Shown: positions 6,956 through 15,318 of the stretch, piece after piece | Layout of the letters: every line of letters starts with the position of its first letter | Numbering within the stretch: the first letter of the stretch is position 1 | Origin: Thermobifida halotolerans | GTDB lineage: Bacteria; Actinomycetota; Actinomycetes; Streptosporangiales; Streptosporangiaceae | Length of the DNA: 55,408 nt | Direction of reading: 5' to 3' | Assembly (NCBI RefSeq): GCF_003574835.2 | Contig: NZ_CP063197.1 | Location: forward strand, 1 to 55,408 | Position numbers and translations under genes: made by a program | Notes under the pieces: model-generated | Database searches by the model: none | What the model was told of the DNA's origin: nothing | Seen by the model: the letters and a program-made list of their open reading frames with translations, nothing else

Positions 6956-7266
6956 TCGCGACCTCGGCGCGAGACGCGGCCGCGCATCGCGGCGCGGGCG
7001 GCGCGGTCCTCGTCGGTGCGTTCGGCGGCCATGGCGGCGTAGGAGTCGGCGAGCATCTGGTCTGCGGCCGCCTGGCGGCCCGCCTTGACCAGGGCGGTCA
7101 GGGCCGCCGACATCGACAGCGTTCCTTCGGCGGGGGTGCCGACGATCTCGACCAGAGCGGTGCGCTCGGCCGTGCCGGGGTGGCGAGCGGCCTCGGCGAA
7201 GCGTTCGGTCTCGTGCTCCACGGTGACGGGGGCTCGCTTCTTCTTCGGGGTGGCTTGCTGTGTCAT
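6952..7266 (-). CDS. Antitoxin of MazF/PemK-type pair
   Basis: A 104-residue protein, basic N-terminus (TPKKKRAPVTVEHE), then helical with an acidic/arginine-rich end. It overlaps the toxin start by 4 nt and precedes it, the usual order for type II modules. ATG 7266 was chosen because GGAGGG lies 7 nt upstream; in-frame starts at 7272 and 7293 are alternatives. No ribbon-helix-helix is obvious, but size and position argue for the antitoxin. A palindrome upstream (7297-7313) would be its autoregulatory operator. Confidence 0.7.
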   Translation of the reverse strand: MTQQATPKKKRAPVTVEHETERFAEAARHPGTAERTALVEIVGTPAEGTLSMSAALTALVKAGRQAAADQMLADSYAAMAAERTDEDRAARAAMRGRVSRRGRE

Positions 7267-7296
7267 CACCATGCCCTCCAGTGTGACGCACATCGT

Positions 7297-7313
7297 GTCG
7301 CAAAGTATGCGAC
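7297..7313. promoter_or_regulatory. Palindromic operator of toxin-antitoxin operon
   Basis: GTCGCA-N5-TGCGAC, a perfect inverted repeat 31 bp upstream of the antitoxin start, in a locally AT-richer patch. This fits a conditional-cooperativity operator bound by the antitoxin. Confidence 0.55.
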
Positions 7314-7398
7314 TCTCATTGTCTCATACCCATGATTTTCGGCCTCGGCACCCGGTCGCGCTCGACTCGGAGCGCGCGCAACTCGTGTAGCTCGGTGG

Positions 7399-7980
7399 TC
7401 AGGTGCTGATCATGAGCCGGTGGCCGGTGGGCAGCACGCCTTCGGCGCGGTAGCCGGACCAACCGTGCGGCGGTGGGACCCTCATCACGGCGTGCTCGGC
7501 CAGCACCGCCTCCAGGGCGGGCTCGTGTACCCGCAGCAGTGCCCACAGCCCGGCGCCGTCCTCGACGTCCTCCAGGACGTGAAGGAGGCGCACGCCACCA
7601 CCGAGCGTGGCCGCCCAGTCGACCAGGCCCCGCAGCAGAGCGGCGTGAGCGGCGGTGGAGGCGTCGGGGTGGCGCAGCACGTCCCCACCGGCCGGGCCGG
7701 GCGCGGAGACCGCTTCCACCCGCACCCCGCCCACGGCGCCTTCGGTGCGCCAGCCGTCGACGTCGGCGAGCTTCTCGGCCGCCCATCCCTGGGCGTCGGC
7801 GACGGCGTGCACCAGGGTGTGCTGGTCCTCCTCTGTCAGGACGGCGGCCGGGGTGAGGGTGACGGGGGGCGAGGATGTCGGCGCCGGGCTCCAGTGCGGC
7901 GTCCAGCGGCACCGTCGCCCCGGTGGTCTCCAGGACGCGGGCGGCCACGGTGAGCAGGCGGGGCAGGGGTGGGTGTTCAC
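7399..7980 (-). CDS. Hypothetical protein with two compensating frameshifts
   Basis: The GTG start overlaps the stop of the resolvase gene by 4 nt (GTGA), and from about 7870 down to 7399 the frame codes well (VTLTPAAVLTEEDQHTLVHA...). Between about 7965 and 7870, coding bias lies in another frame (LPRLLTVAARVLETTGATVP, then LDAALEPGADILAP). One extra C at the C4 run near 7967 and one fewer at the C6 run near 7869 would restore a single ~194-residue protein. Either two indels accumulated or the sequence has errors. No family is recognised. A GC hairpin at 7358-7375 follows the stop. Confidence 0.55.
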   Translation of the reverse strand: MNTHPCPACSPWPPASWRPPGRRCRWTPHWSPAPTSSPPVTLTPAAVLTEEDQHTLVHAVADAQGWAAEKLADVDGWRTEGAVGGVRVEAVSAPGPAGGDVLRHPDASTAAHAALLRGLVDWAATLGGGVRLLHVLEDVEDGAGLWALLRVHEPALEAVLAEHAVMRVPPPHGWSGYRAEGVLPTGHRLMIST

Positions 7981-8633
7981 GGGCTCTCCTGGAGTTCGGT
8001 GCGGCGGCCGCCGGATAGCTCCGGCACATGCTTGTACAGCGTCGAGCGGGACACGCCGAGCAGGCGGGCGATGGCGGCCACCGAGTTGTCAGGGCGACTC
8101 AGCAGGTCGCGGGCGTGACGGATCTGCTCCGGGGTCATCGCCGGGGGCCGCCCCAGGCGCTTGCCCGCGGCGCGGGCGGCGTCCAGGCCCTCCTTGGTGC
8201 CCTCGACGATGAGTTCGCGGATGAACTCGGCCAGCGCGGCGAACACGTGGAAGACCAGGCGCCCGCCCGGGGTGGTGGTGTCCAACGCTTCGTGCAGGGA
8301 CCTAAACCCCACCCCGGCGCGGCGCAGGTCGGAGACCAGGGTGATGAGGTCGGCCAGCGACCGGGCGAGCCGGTCCAAGGAGGCCACGACCAGGGTGTCG
8401 CCGGGCCGCAGGTAGGCCAGGCACGCCTGGAGTTCGGGGCGGTGGGCGTCGCGGCCGGACTTCTTGTCGGCGAACACCTTGGCGCAGCCGGCGGCTTCGA
8501 GGGCGCGGAGTTGGCGGTCGAGCTTCTGGTCGCGGGTGGAGACCCGGGCATAGCCGACCAGCGCCCCGCCACCGTGGGCGGGCGCGGGGGCGAGCGGGTC
8601 GTCCGGGAGGGTGAGAGCGGGGGCGGTGTCCAT
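7977..8633 (-). CDS. Serine recombinase, Tn3 resolvase/invertase family
   Basis: About 218 residues. It contains GYARVSTRDQ with the catalytic Ser, the Arg-rich SLDRLARSLADL segment, the FHVFAALAEFIRELI dimer/E-helix region and a C-terminal HTH (NSVAAIARLLGVSRSTLYKH). It is predicted to cut and rejoin DNA at a nearby res or inversion site. The start is placed at 8633 because the longer form (8693) would run through repeats that look like res subsites; neither has a convincing Shine-Dalgarno. It overlaps the next gene by 4 nt. It may be the relic partner of the Tn3-type fragment at 622-909, or serve as multimer resolution system of the plasmid. Confidence 0.88.
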   Translation of the reverse strand: MDTAPALTLPDDPLAPAPAHGGGALVGYARVSTRDQKLDRQLRALEAAGCAKVFADKKSGRDAHRPELQACLAYLRPGDTLVVASLDRLARSLADLITLVSDLRRAGVGFRSLHEALDTTTPGGRLVFHVFAALAEFIRELIVEGTKEGLDAARAAGKRLGRPPAMTPEQIRHARDLLSRPDNSVAAIARLLGVSRSTLYKHVPELSGGRRTELQESP

Positions 8634-8658
8634 CTCCCGAGTGTACGAAAAACGGTGC

Positions 8659-8777
8659 CCTCGGACTAGATGAACACTCGGACTTTCCAACACGTTTTTC
8701 CGACACTCTCAGGCGCCGTTCCGCGCCCTCCGACGGCGTCCCGGCCAGGTGTCCGGAAAACGATCGATTCTTAGACA
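8659..8777. other. Candidate res site of the resolvase
   Basis: 8750-8777 is a 28-bp sequence beginning TGTC and ending GACA with AT at its exact centre, the architecture of resolvase subsite I. A second half-site, TGTCGGAAAAACG (minus strand, 8704-8692), matches the TGTCCGGAAAACG half of subsite I almost exactly. Two CTCGGAC direct repeats lie at about 8660-8683. All are just upstream of the resolvase gene, the usual place. No gene was seen in 8634-8973. Confidence 0.6.
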
Positions 8778-8824
8778 CCCCCCGCCGGTGGCAGGCGGCG
8801 GGTTCGGAGTGCCCTGCGGGGCGG

Positions 8825-8896
8825 GGTTGCCGGATGTGGCAACCAGGTGGCGCAGCGAGACCGGAATGGCTAGCGTGAGGACCCCCCATTCCGGTC
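8825..8896. repeat. Two inverted repeats upstream of the NLR-like operon
   Basis: GGTTGCC-6 nt-GGCAACC (8825-8844) and GACCGGAATGG-16 nt-CCATTCCGGTC (8859-8896). Both lie 80-150 bp before the first gene of the operon. They could bind a regulator or form RNA hairpins. No clear -35/-10 pair was found. Confidence 0.5.
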
Positions 8897-8973
8897 CTGG
8901 GCGGACACAGGCGGACGGGGCGGGGGAAGTGCGACAGGTCCGGGTCCACGGAAGATAAGGGGAAGTGGTGGGG

Positions 8974-9441
8974 ATGGACGGTGGTGAACTGGTGGCAGCC
9001 GGGGCCGCGGCCCTGGTTCAGGCCATGACCACGGAAGGCTGGGAGGCGGTGCGCCGACGGGTGGCGGCCCTGTTCGGCCGCGGCCACCAGGCGGCCGAGG
9101 CCGAACTGGACCGGACCCGCGAAGAACTCACCGGGGGTGAGACCACGGTCGAGGAGGCCGCGGCGGAATGGCGGACCAAGCTGCGCCGCCTGCTCAAACA
9201 CCACCCCCAGGCCGCCGAGGAACTACAGGCCCTCCTCACCGACCTCGCCCCCGCCCGGGGGGCGGTGTCCAACACGATCACCGGGAACGTGTCTGGAACC
9301 GCGGTCCAGGCCCACACCATCTCCGGCGGAATCACCACCACCTACCACGGCGACCACGTCGATCAGCGCGGTGCCCGCGCCGGACGCGACGTGATCGGCA
9401 CACAGCACCACCACCACGGCGGGCGGGGCGGACAGCACTGA
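8974..9441 (+). CDS. Small protein with amyloid-like C-terminus (NLR partner)
   Basis: A ~155-residue protein. The helical N-terminal half (ALVQAMTTEGWEAVRRRVAA...) matches a type commonly encoded beside actinobacterial NB-ARC/TPR genes. Near residues 98-120 is NTITGNVSGTAVQAHTISGG, resembling RHIM-like bacterial amyloid signalling motifs. Near 122-149 is DQRGARAGRDVIGTQHHH, which recurs as DQRDARAERNVIGVQNHY in the N-terminus of the next protein. This suggests templated contact between the two. ATG 8974 has AGGGGAA about 8 nt upstream; GTGs at 8965/8968 are alternatives. It is predicted to act with the downstream protein, possibly in phage or plasmid defence. Confidence 0.7.
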   Translation: MDGGELVAAGAAALVQAMTTEGWEAVRRRVAALFGRGHQAAEAELDRTREELTGGETTVEEAAAEWRTKLRRLLKHHPQAAEELQALLTDLAPARGAVSNTITGNVSGTAVQAHTISGGITTTYHGDHVDQRGARAGRDVIGTQHHHHGGRGGQH

Positions 9442-9443
9442 GC

Positions 9444-11383
9444 ATGGGTCGCAACAAGCCCAGAAAGCCCAAAAAGGAGAAGACGAAGAAGCCCCGCTCC
9501 ACGGCTTACCGCAGCCACATCGACCAGCGCGACGCCCGCGCCGAACGCAACGTGATCGGCGTGCAAAACCATTACTACGGTGCCGGGTCGGCGGGGGCGG
9601 CGCAGGCGAGGGTGGGGCTGCCCTCGCCCGAGGCCGGATTCACCGGACGTGAGGCCGAACTGGCCCAGGTCCTCGACGTGCTCGACCCCACGCAGGAGGC
9701 GGGGGTGGGGGTGGTGGTGTCGGCAGGCATGGGCGGTGTGGGCAAGACCGCCCTGGCTCTGGTCGCCGGACACACCGCCCTGGAGCGCGGATGGGTGGCC
9801 GGGGCGCTGTTTGTCGACCTGCACGGCTACACCACCCCGGTCGACGGCGACCGTGCGGTGCACGCCCTGCTGCAGGTACTGGGCGTGCCGGACGAGAAGA
9901 TTCCCTCCGATGCGCAGGCACGCGCGGGAATGTATCGCGCCCTACCGGAGCAGCACGCGCAGCAGTGGGGTGGGCCGGTGCTGGTGGTGGCCGACAACGC
10001 CTCCGCGCCCGAGCAGGTCCGCCCACTCGTCCCCGGCCATCAACGGCACCGGTTGCTGGTCACCTCCCGCCACCGGCTGGGCTCGCTGACCGCCCGCCAC
10101 CTCTCCCTGGACACCCTGGATGCCGAGACAGCGGTACGGGTGCTGGCCGGGGTGCTGCGCATCAGCGACCCCGAGGATGAGCGGGCCGCCGACGCAGCCG
10201 GCCTGACCGCGCTGGCTCGGGCGTGCGGGCGCCTGCCGCTGGCGTTGCGCATCAGCGCGGCCCAGTTGGTCAACGCCCCCGACCTGGGCCCGGGCGAGCT
10301 GGCCGAACAACTGGCCGATGCCGCCGACCGGCTCGCCTATCTGGAGGACGGGGAGCGTAGTTTGCGCGCGGTCTTCGACCAGAGCCGCTCCCGCCTGCCC
10401 CAAAACCAGGCCGAACTGCTGGCGCTGCTGGGCCTGGCCCCGGGCCCCGACATCTCCACGGCCGCGGCCGCCGTCCTCGCCAATACCACCGAGCAAGAAG
10501 TGCTTCCTCGGCTGCGGAGGCTGGCCGCCGCCCACCTGCTCACCCACACCCGCGGCCGGTGGGCGATGCACGACCTGACCCGCGCCTATGCCGCCTCCCT
10601 CACCGCCACACGCCCTGCCTCCCGCTATCCGCGCGCCCGGCGCCGTCTGCTCGACCACTACGCCACCCAGACCCTCCACGCCGATCTGCGGTTGCGTGCC
10701 CTGCCCGGGAAGCAGGCCCCCGACACCTTTCCCACCGCCGAGCACGCGTGGGCGTGGCTGGACGCCGAACGGGCCGTACTCATCGACGCCGCCCACACCG
10801 CCCACCACACCGGCCACACCCGCGCGGCCATCGGCCTGCCCCTCACCCTCACCCTCAGCCACTACCTGGATCGGCGCCGCCTCTTCACCGACCTCGCCGC
10901 CCTCGCCCAACACACCGCCCACACCACCGGCGAAGTCCGCAACGAAGCCGCGGCCTGGGGCAACCTCGGCACCGCCCTGCACGAGGTGCGGCGGTTCGAG
11001 CCATCCAGGCCCACCAGCAGGCCCGCACCCTGCACCAGCAGACCGGTGATACCCACGGCGAAGCCGCAGCCTGGAACAACCTCGGGGTGGCGTTGGGCAG
11101 TGTGGGCCGGTACGGCGAGGCGGTGGAGTGGTTGGACAAGGCGGTGGCGTTCTTCACCAGTGAAGGCGACCAGCACCGGGAGGGCTGGTCCCGCTACGAA
11201 CTGGGCGTGGTCCACACCCGCGCCGGCCACACCCGTGCGGCCGTTGCCCTGCTGGAGAAAGCCGTCTCACTCCTGGCCGCCGCCAACGACCCCCACACAC
11301 ACGAGAAAGCCCTCCACGCCCTCCAGCAGGCCCGAAAGGCCGCAGAACAAGCCGAAGAAGACGGGGAAACGCCCCAGGAGTAG
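9444..11383 (+). CDS. NB-ARC/TPR (NLR-like) protein, frameshifted
   Basis: A signal-transduction ATPase. Basic N-terminus, then the motif shared with the upstream gene (about residues 20-47), GFTGREAEL leader, Walker A GMGGVGKTAL (near 95), VLVVADNAS (Walker B-like), LVTSRHRL and RLPLAL sensor motifs, winged-helix region, then TPRs (AAAWNNLGVALGSVGRYGEA). Near 11000 the TPR frame moves: HEVRRFE continues as AIQAHQQARTLHQQ only after a -1 shift. Uncorrected, the first frame runs to 11750 with non-TPR sequence. Corrected, the protein is ~646 residues. It starts 2 nt after its partner's stop. Real lesion and sequencing error cannot be told apart here. Confidence 0.75.
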
Positions 11384-11607
11384 ACACCGCCCACTCATCG
11401 CCTTGGAGGGTTCTCGTGAGTCGCCTGTTTCCGGCTTTCGGCGTCAGGGGCGTCTTCGCTGTGTGCACGCGTGTGGTCCGGTTTCTGCTTGGTCGGCCCA
11501 GACGCGGCAGCAGGAGAGGGAGTCTGTGCCGGGTGTTCAGGGGCGGTTCTGCGGGGCTGCGGGCCTTTCATCCCACACAACCAGTTCATCCCAGGTCCAC
11601 GCCTTAG

Positions 11608-11700
11608 CAGGCGTGCCATCCGATCACCGCCGAGCCTGGCCGCCGCATCACCCAACTGGCCGACCCATTCGGCACCATCTTCGGCCTGGAAGGCTGCTGA
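11608..11700 (+). pseudogene. C-terminal scrap of a glyoxalase/VOC-type protein
   Basis: Thirty codons after an in-frame TAG end with GRRITQLADPFGTIFGLEGC and a stop. This matches the usual C-terminus of VOC-superfamily proteins (DPFGNxFGL). There is no start and nothing recognisable upstream. The rest of 11384-11607 holds no convincing gene. Confidence 0.45.
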
Positions 11701-11714
11701 CCAACAAAAAGAAA

Positions 11715-11742
11715 GAAGGGGGCGGCTTCGGCCGCCCCCTTC
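11715..11742 (-). terminator. Rho-independent terminator with TTCG loop
   Basis: A perfect 12-bp GC-rich stem (GAAGGGGGCGGC arm) closed by a TTCG tetraloop. On the minus strand it is followed by a T-rich tract (TTTCTTTCTTTTTG), making it a classic terminator for the zeta-toxin operon. It could also stop plus-strand transcripts. Confidence 0.85.
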
Positions 11743-11799
11743 TACGCTGACGGGTTGCCTCGATAGGACAACGCTGACGCAGAGCAGAAGAGCTCGATC

Positions 11800-12981
11800 T
11801 CACAGGCTGGGGCGAGGCGGTGGTTTCCTGTGGGGCGCGTTGTTGCCTGGTGTGGGCCGGGGCGAAGGGGGAGGCTGTCGGTAGGCGGTATGGGACGTCT
11901 CCGGTAGGCGGGCCGTGTCCAGTGCTGCTCGCCGCGAGGGTGCCTGCTGGTACTCCTGGATGCTGCGCCCTTCAGAGGGAGGAGGTTCGGGAAGCCGCAC
12001 CTGTTCCAGGGTCACCTCACCCGGACCCGCGTTGTGGGCTCGCGCGAATTGCTCCCGGCGTGCGCTCACAACGCCATGCACCGCCGTGTCATGGGGATAG
12101 GCAAGGGCCACCAGGCGTTCGGCCTCGACGGCCAACCGTTCCAGTGTGGACCGGGTCGTGTCGTTGACCTGTCCCCGGTGGGTCAACTCCGCGGTGTGGT
12201 CCAGGTAGGACTGGAGCCATCTCCGCACCTCCTGCGGACCGGGGGGCGCGTTGCGTTCCCGCTGTGCGGCCACCACCGCGGCTCCCGGAGTGGGATCGCG
12301 CCACTGCCTGCTGGGAGTGCGGGTGTTGGTGTGCAGATATTCAGCGTTGCGGTTGGTCACCCGCAAGACGTCCGGGCTTGGACTGTCCTCGGCGGCTTGC
12401 AGTGTGGAAGGGATCATCCGATAGGCGTTGTCGTGGGCACTGGTAGGCGTCCATCGCGGGGCGGCCTCACTGCCGGAGGGGTGCAGGTAGCGTCCGAGGG
12501 TGGCAAGGAGGCTCTCCCGGTAGGGAACCGCCAAGCCGACGACCTCCACCCGGTAGTTGGCGTTGGCGAACCGGTCTGCGGTCTGGACGACTGTGAGCGG
12601 GTCGCGGAACACGCCTTCGAACAGCAGGCTATGGCGTTTCTCCAAGGCGTAATTCAGGCAACGCCGGACCCATGCCCCCGAGGCCTGAGCGGTGGCATTG
12701 GGCATCAGCCAGGGATGGTCGCGACTGAGCACCTCGAAGTCGGGGTGGAACGGGCGCAGATCGTCGCCTGACAGGGGCACCAGTTCGTCCGGGTGAGAGC
12801 GGAGGATGGACTGTATGGCGTGGGACTTGCCTGCTCCGGGTTGGCCGCCTATGAGCACCAGCGTGGGCTGCTCGATCCCTTCGGGGTAACCCTCGAACAC
12901 TTGGTCCCGGACGTTGAATTCCTCCCGATCGAAGATCCGGTCGAGGGTTTCGTCGTCGAGTGCGAAGTCGGAGGGCTTCAC
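11800..12981 (-). CDS. Zeta-toxin family protein
   Basis: A 393-residue protein. The Walker A GGQPGAGKSHAI lies near residues 45-56, then LSGDDLRPFHPDF and LLFEGVFRDPLTVV, in the order of zeta/PezT toxins that phosphorylate UDP-N-acetylglucosamine. The C-terminal 80 residues are Pro-rich and probably disordered. The ATG overlaps the stop of the upstream small gene (ATGA). A second pair of the same kind lies at 54967-55408. Its likely role is post-segregational killing. Family assignment is firm; the exact substrate is inferred. Confidence 0.85.
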   Translation of the reverse strand: MKPSDFALDDETLDRIFDREEFNVRDQVFEGYPEGIEQPTLVLIGGQPGAGKSHAIQSILRSHPDELVPLSGDDLRPFHPDFEVLSRDHPWLMPNATAQASGAWVRRCLNYALEKRHSLLFEGVFRDPLTVVQTADRFANANYRVEVVGLAVPYRESLLATLGRYLHPSGSEAAPRWTPTSAHDNAYRMIPSTLQAAEDSPSPDVLRVTNRNAEYLHTNTRTPSRQWRDPTPGAAVVAAQRERNAPPGPQEVRRWLQSYLDHTAELTHRGQVNDTTRSTLERLAVEAERLVALAYPHDTAVHGVVSARREQFARAHNAGPGEVTLEQVRLPEPPPSEGRSIQEYQQAPSRRAALDTARLPETSHTAYRQPPPSPRPTPGNNAPHRKPPPRPSL

Positions 12982-13223
12982 CCGCGTTCCTTCAATTCAC
13001 GCAGTTCGCGGTTGCACCAACGGGTGAAGTCTTCGATGGCGTCGCGATCAGAGGGGTCGATGGCACGCTGCTTGTCGCGTAGTGCACGCATACGCGCCTT
13101 CCAGTGGCCCTGCTCCTGGGAAGCCTGCGCTGCCCGCCCCAGGGCGATGTACCTGGCCTGGAGGGCGCGGACGGTGTCGTCGAGGATGTCGTACAGAACG
13201 GTGATGTCGGAGGGTGCGTCCAC
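12978..13223 (-). CDS. Antitoxin-like partner of zeta toxin
   Basis: An 81-residue, entirely helical, charged protein (ITVLYDILDDTVRALQARYI...). It overlaps the zeta gene start by 4 nt. A homologue with the same spacing and overlap precedes the second zeta gene (54967-55203), e.g. INVLYDVLCDTATAL and RYIELGRAAK. This conserved linkage argues for an antitoxin, although it is not the streptococcal epsilon or a PezA-type HTH protein. Confidence 0.75.
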   Translation of the reverse strand: MDAPSDITVLYDILDDTVRALQARYIALGRAAQASQEQGHWKARMRALRDKQRAIDPSDRDAIEDFTRWCNRELRELKERG

Positions 13224-14057
13224 TCTGTGTTCCTCTGCGTTGACGCGGCCGAACTTGCTGTGACGTCTAGAGCGCCTTCGGTAGCTTCCCGTAGTTGCCG
13301 TCGTTCCTCAAGGAGACCGCAGACGCCCCTGCCCCGGCCGAATATGTCTGTTTACCGCCCCGATGCCCCTCGTCGAAACAGGTGAGTGTGGGACAGAGCC
13401 CACACTCACCTGCCAGAGGCCCCCGTCGGGGCGAACGATCCGGCACTCCACCACAGGGCCGAACCATCTTTGACTTCCCGAATTCTTCACCCAGACCACA
13501 GGACAGAAGTTTCGGGGAGTCTATCGCTTCCCCAGCACAGGACACACTTCACGCACCGGTTTGCGTAGTTGACCATAACACAGAAAGAAAGAAGGCAGCC
13601 CCGCCATACATTCACGCACCAAAAAGGACGCAGAACAACGACCATGAACACTTGAGAACATCCATGAACGCCACTACAGAAAAACCATATAGAGACCCCT
13701 CCCCCTTTCCTCTGCCATCAGGATCTCTCCGCGGTCGCCCGTATTGACCAGCAGATATGCAGCTAACTAGGCCCTAATACAGAGAGGCCATGAGGGTTAT
13801 AATCATTGGCATCATCAGCGCTTCTGGACAAACTAAGAATGGCGTGTACTATGGACGGCAGCCAGGGTAGGGATTGCCATCTCCACACACCGCCGGGGCT
13901 ATCTGTCCATCCGTAAAGACAGGAGGGGAGCACACCCGGGAGACCACGAATAATTGAATAATGCACGCTTGGTTTCACATTTTCTGGATTGGCTTCGACC
14001 TTTCGCCAGTCCTGCCCTTAGTAATGGATTTTTCCGCCCAGACCATAGGACATAATC
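13224..14057. other. 834-bp non-coding, AT-richer region
   Basis: The longest gene-free stretch, clearly lower in GC than its neighbours (notably 13560-14060). ORFs on both strands lack codon bias. It contains a strong hairpin (13380-13411), a TATAAT-like hexamer at 13798-13803, and at 14046 a TAGGAC box 6 nt before the next gene's GTG. It could hold a regulatory RNA or an origin-like element. Nothing more specific can be supported. Confidence 0.5.
13380..13411. terminator. 13-bp hairpin
   Basis: AGGTGAGTGTGGG and its reverse complement form a perfect 13-bp stem around a 6-nt loop, without a U-tract. No annotated gene ends at it. It may terminate an RNA from this region or from the divergent side of the antitoxin promoter. 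Confidence 0.5.
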
Positions 14058-14261
14058 GTGCAAATCAATGCAAAATTTGGCCCTTTGGCCATCCGCGTCT
14101 TCGTCATGCTCGCCACCATGGCGCTTGTCTGCGTCCTGGCCTGGTTGGGCTACGACCTCCCCACCGCCGTCACCGCAACCTGCGCCATCATCCTGGTCCT
14201 GGCCTCCCACCGGATCCTGCCCACGCTCCCTCCCCCGCCCCCCGGCAAGGAAAATGTCTAA
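14058..14261 (+). CDS. Small two-TM membrane protein
   Basis: A 67-residue protein with two hydrophobic helices (about 10-31 and 36-52: IRVFVMLATMALVCVLAWLG and ATCAIILVLAS) and a short Pro-rich tail. The GTG start has no Shine-Dalgarno, but a TAGGAC box ends 6 nt upstream, the geometry seen at the two likely leaderless genes here. It shares one base with the next gene (TAATG), so the two are coupled. Function is unknown. Confidence 0.6.
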   Translation: MQINAKFGPLAIRVFVMLATMALVCVLAWLGYDLPTAVTATCAIILVLASHRILPTLPPPPPGKENV

Positions 14262-15040
14262 TGAGCGACAACACACACGCCTCTTCGGAGGCTCACCACC
14301 TCCGGCGTCTGCTGGAAGAAGTACGGAGTAAGCAGCAGGCCCTCTCCCACCTGCGGCAGCGCCGGGAAGACGCCGTTGCGCAGTTGGTGACTCCCGGTCT
14401 TGACCGCATCGAGTGGGAAGAACTCGCGGGACTCGTCCGCGAGTTAGACCGACAGATTGACGAAGCCGAGCAGGAGATCTCCGGTCTCAGAAAGGAAGAA
14501 CAGACTCTCAAGTCGCGGCTTCCTCCCCCTCCCCTGGGCCGCCCCGCCACCAGTCCGCGAGTTGATCCCCTCGCGCCCCGTTCCGAACACTGGGAAGCGG
14601 ACAAAGCCGCCCTCCCAGACACGGTTCCCGTTCAGTACCACACCTCGGAGAAGGCCAGCCTGCTCTCTTCTGCCAGCAACATCGCGGCCCCGGTCGTGCA
14701 GGACGCGGAAGGATACGACCTGATCCCCGACCCACTGGAGGCACGCAACAGCGCGGAGTTCGTCACCGCCCTGGAGAAGTTGCGCCTGTGGGCAGGATCC
14801 CCCTCCTTCCGAACCATGGCGCGTCGGAGTGGAAGGAGTGCGTCGTGGCTGTGCGGGGCGTTGAAGCAGCAGGAGAAGCTTCCCAAGTATGAACTTCTCA
14901 TGGCCTTCCTCTCCGGCTGTGGCATCACTGACAAGGAAACTGTTCAGCGCTGGGTCACTGCATGGCGTCGACTCAGCATCTCCTCGACGGTTACGGCTGC
15001 GGACCCTCCTTTCTCCAGTGCAGCTAACCCGGTCAGGTGA
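14261..15040 (+). CDS. Coiled-coil protein with C-terminal HTH
   Basis: A 259-residue protein. Residues 5-85 form a coiled coil (HLRRLLEEVRSKQQALSHL...), followed by a Pro-rich linker. Residues 160-240 (SAEFVTALEKLRLWAGSPSF, then RTMARRSGRSASWLCGALK) resemble the XRE-type HTH found at one end of many actinomycete regulators and NLR-type proteins. It is translationally coupled to the small membrane protein. It may be a DNA-binding or scaffold protein; its role is not known. Confidence 0.65.
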   Translation: MSDNTHASSEAHHLRRLLEEVRSKQQALSHLRQRREDAVAQLVTPGLDRIEWEELAGLVRELDRQIDEAEQEISGLRKEEQTLKSRLPPPPLGRPATSPRVDPLAPRSEHWEADKAALPDTVPVQYHTSEKASLLSSASNIAAPVVQDAEGYDLIPDPLEARNSAEFVTALEKLRLWAGSPSFRTMARRSGRSASWLCGALKQQEKLPKYELLMAFLSGCGITDKETVQRWVTAWRRLSISSTVTAADPPFSSAANPVR

Positions 15041-15158
15041 CTTCCGTAGCACGAGCGAAACCGCTTGAGGGCGTAGCAGAGAGGAGACGCTGTTTCCCTG
15101 AGCGGACTTCTGCGCCGCAGTACGGGCAAGGCGCTTGTGCGCGTCCGCTGAGGTGAGA

Positions 15159-15193
15159 ACCGTGCCGCCTGTCCACCACACAGGCGGCACGGT
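15159..15193. terminator. 14-bp hairpin after HTH gene
   Basis: ACCGTGCCGCCTGT and its reverse complement form a perfect stem with a 7-nt loop, 118 nt downstream of the HTH gene's stop. No T-run. The remaining gap (15041-15485) contains no clear gene apart from the two repeat sites listed separately. Confidence 0.6.
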
Positions 15194-15318
15194 GTCTGTG
15201 CCAGGTAGTGCGGCTTTCCCGTCGATGTTCAACCGCATGCTGTCCGCGATGACAAGCCAAGATCTCAGGCGTATACAGCGGCAGCCACCGCAGCTCACGC
15301 TCGTCACAGCCCCATGCC

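Noticed and set aside
11416-11607. A 63-codon plus-strand ORF with a GGAGGG leader
   Set aside because: Codon third positions show no bias and the sequence has no recognisable feature; the ribosome-like site alone is not enough.
13267-13545. ORFs on both strands in the AT-richer gap
   Set aside because: No codon bias, no ribosome site and no domain; treated as non-coding.
15033-15260. A 75-codon minus-strand ORF with CPYCGAE
   Set aside because: The frame crosses a 14-bp hairpin and lacks codon bias; the CxxC is probably chance.
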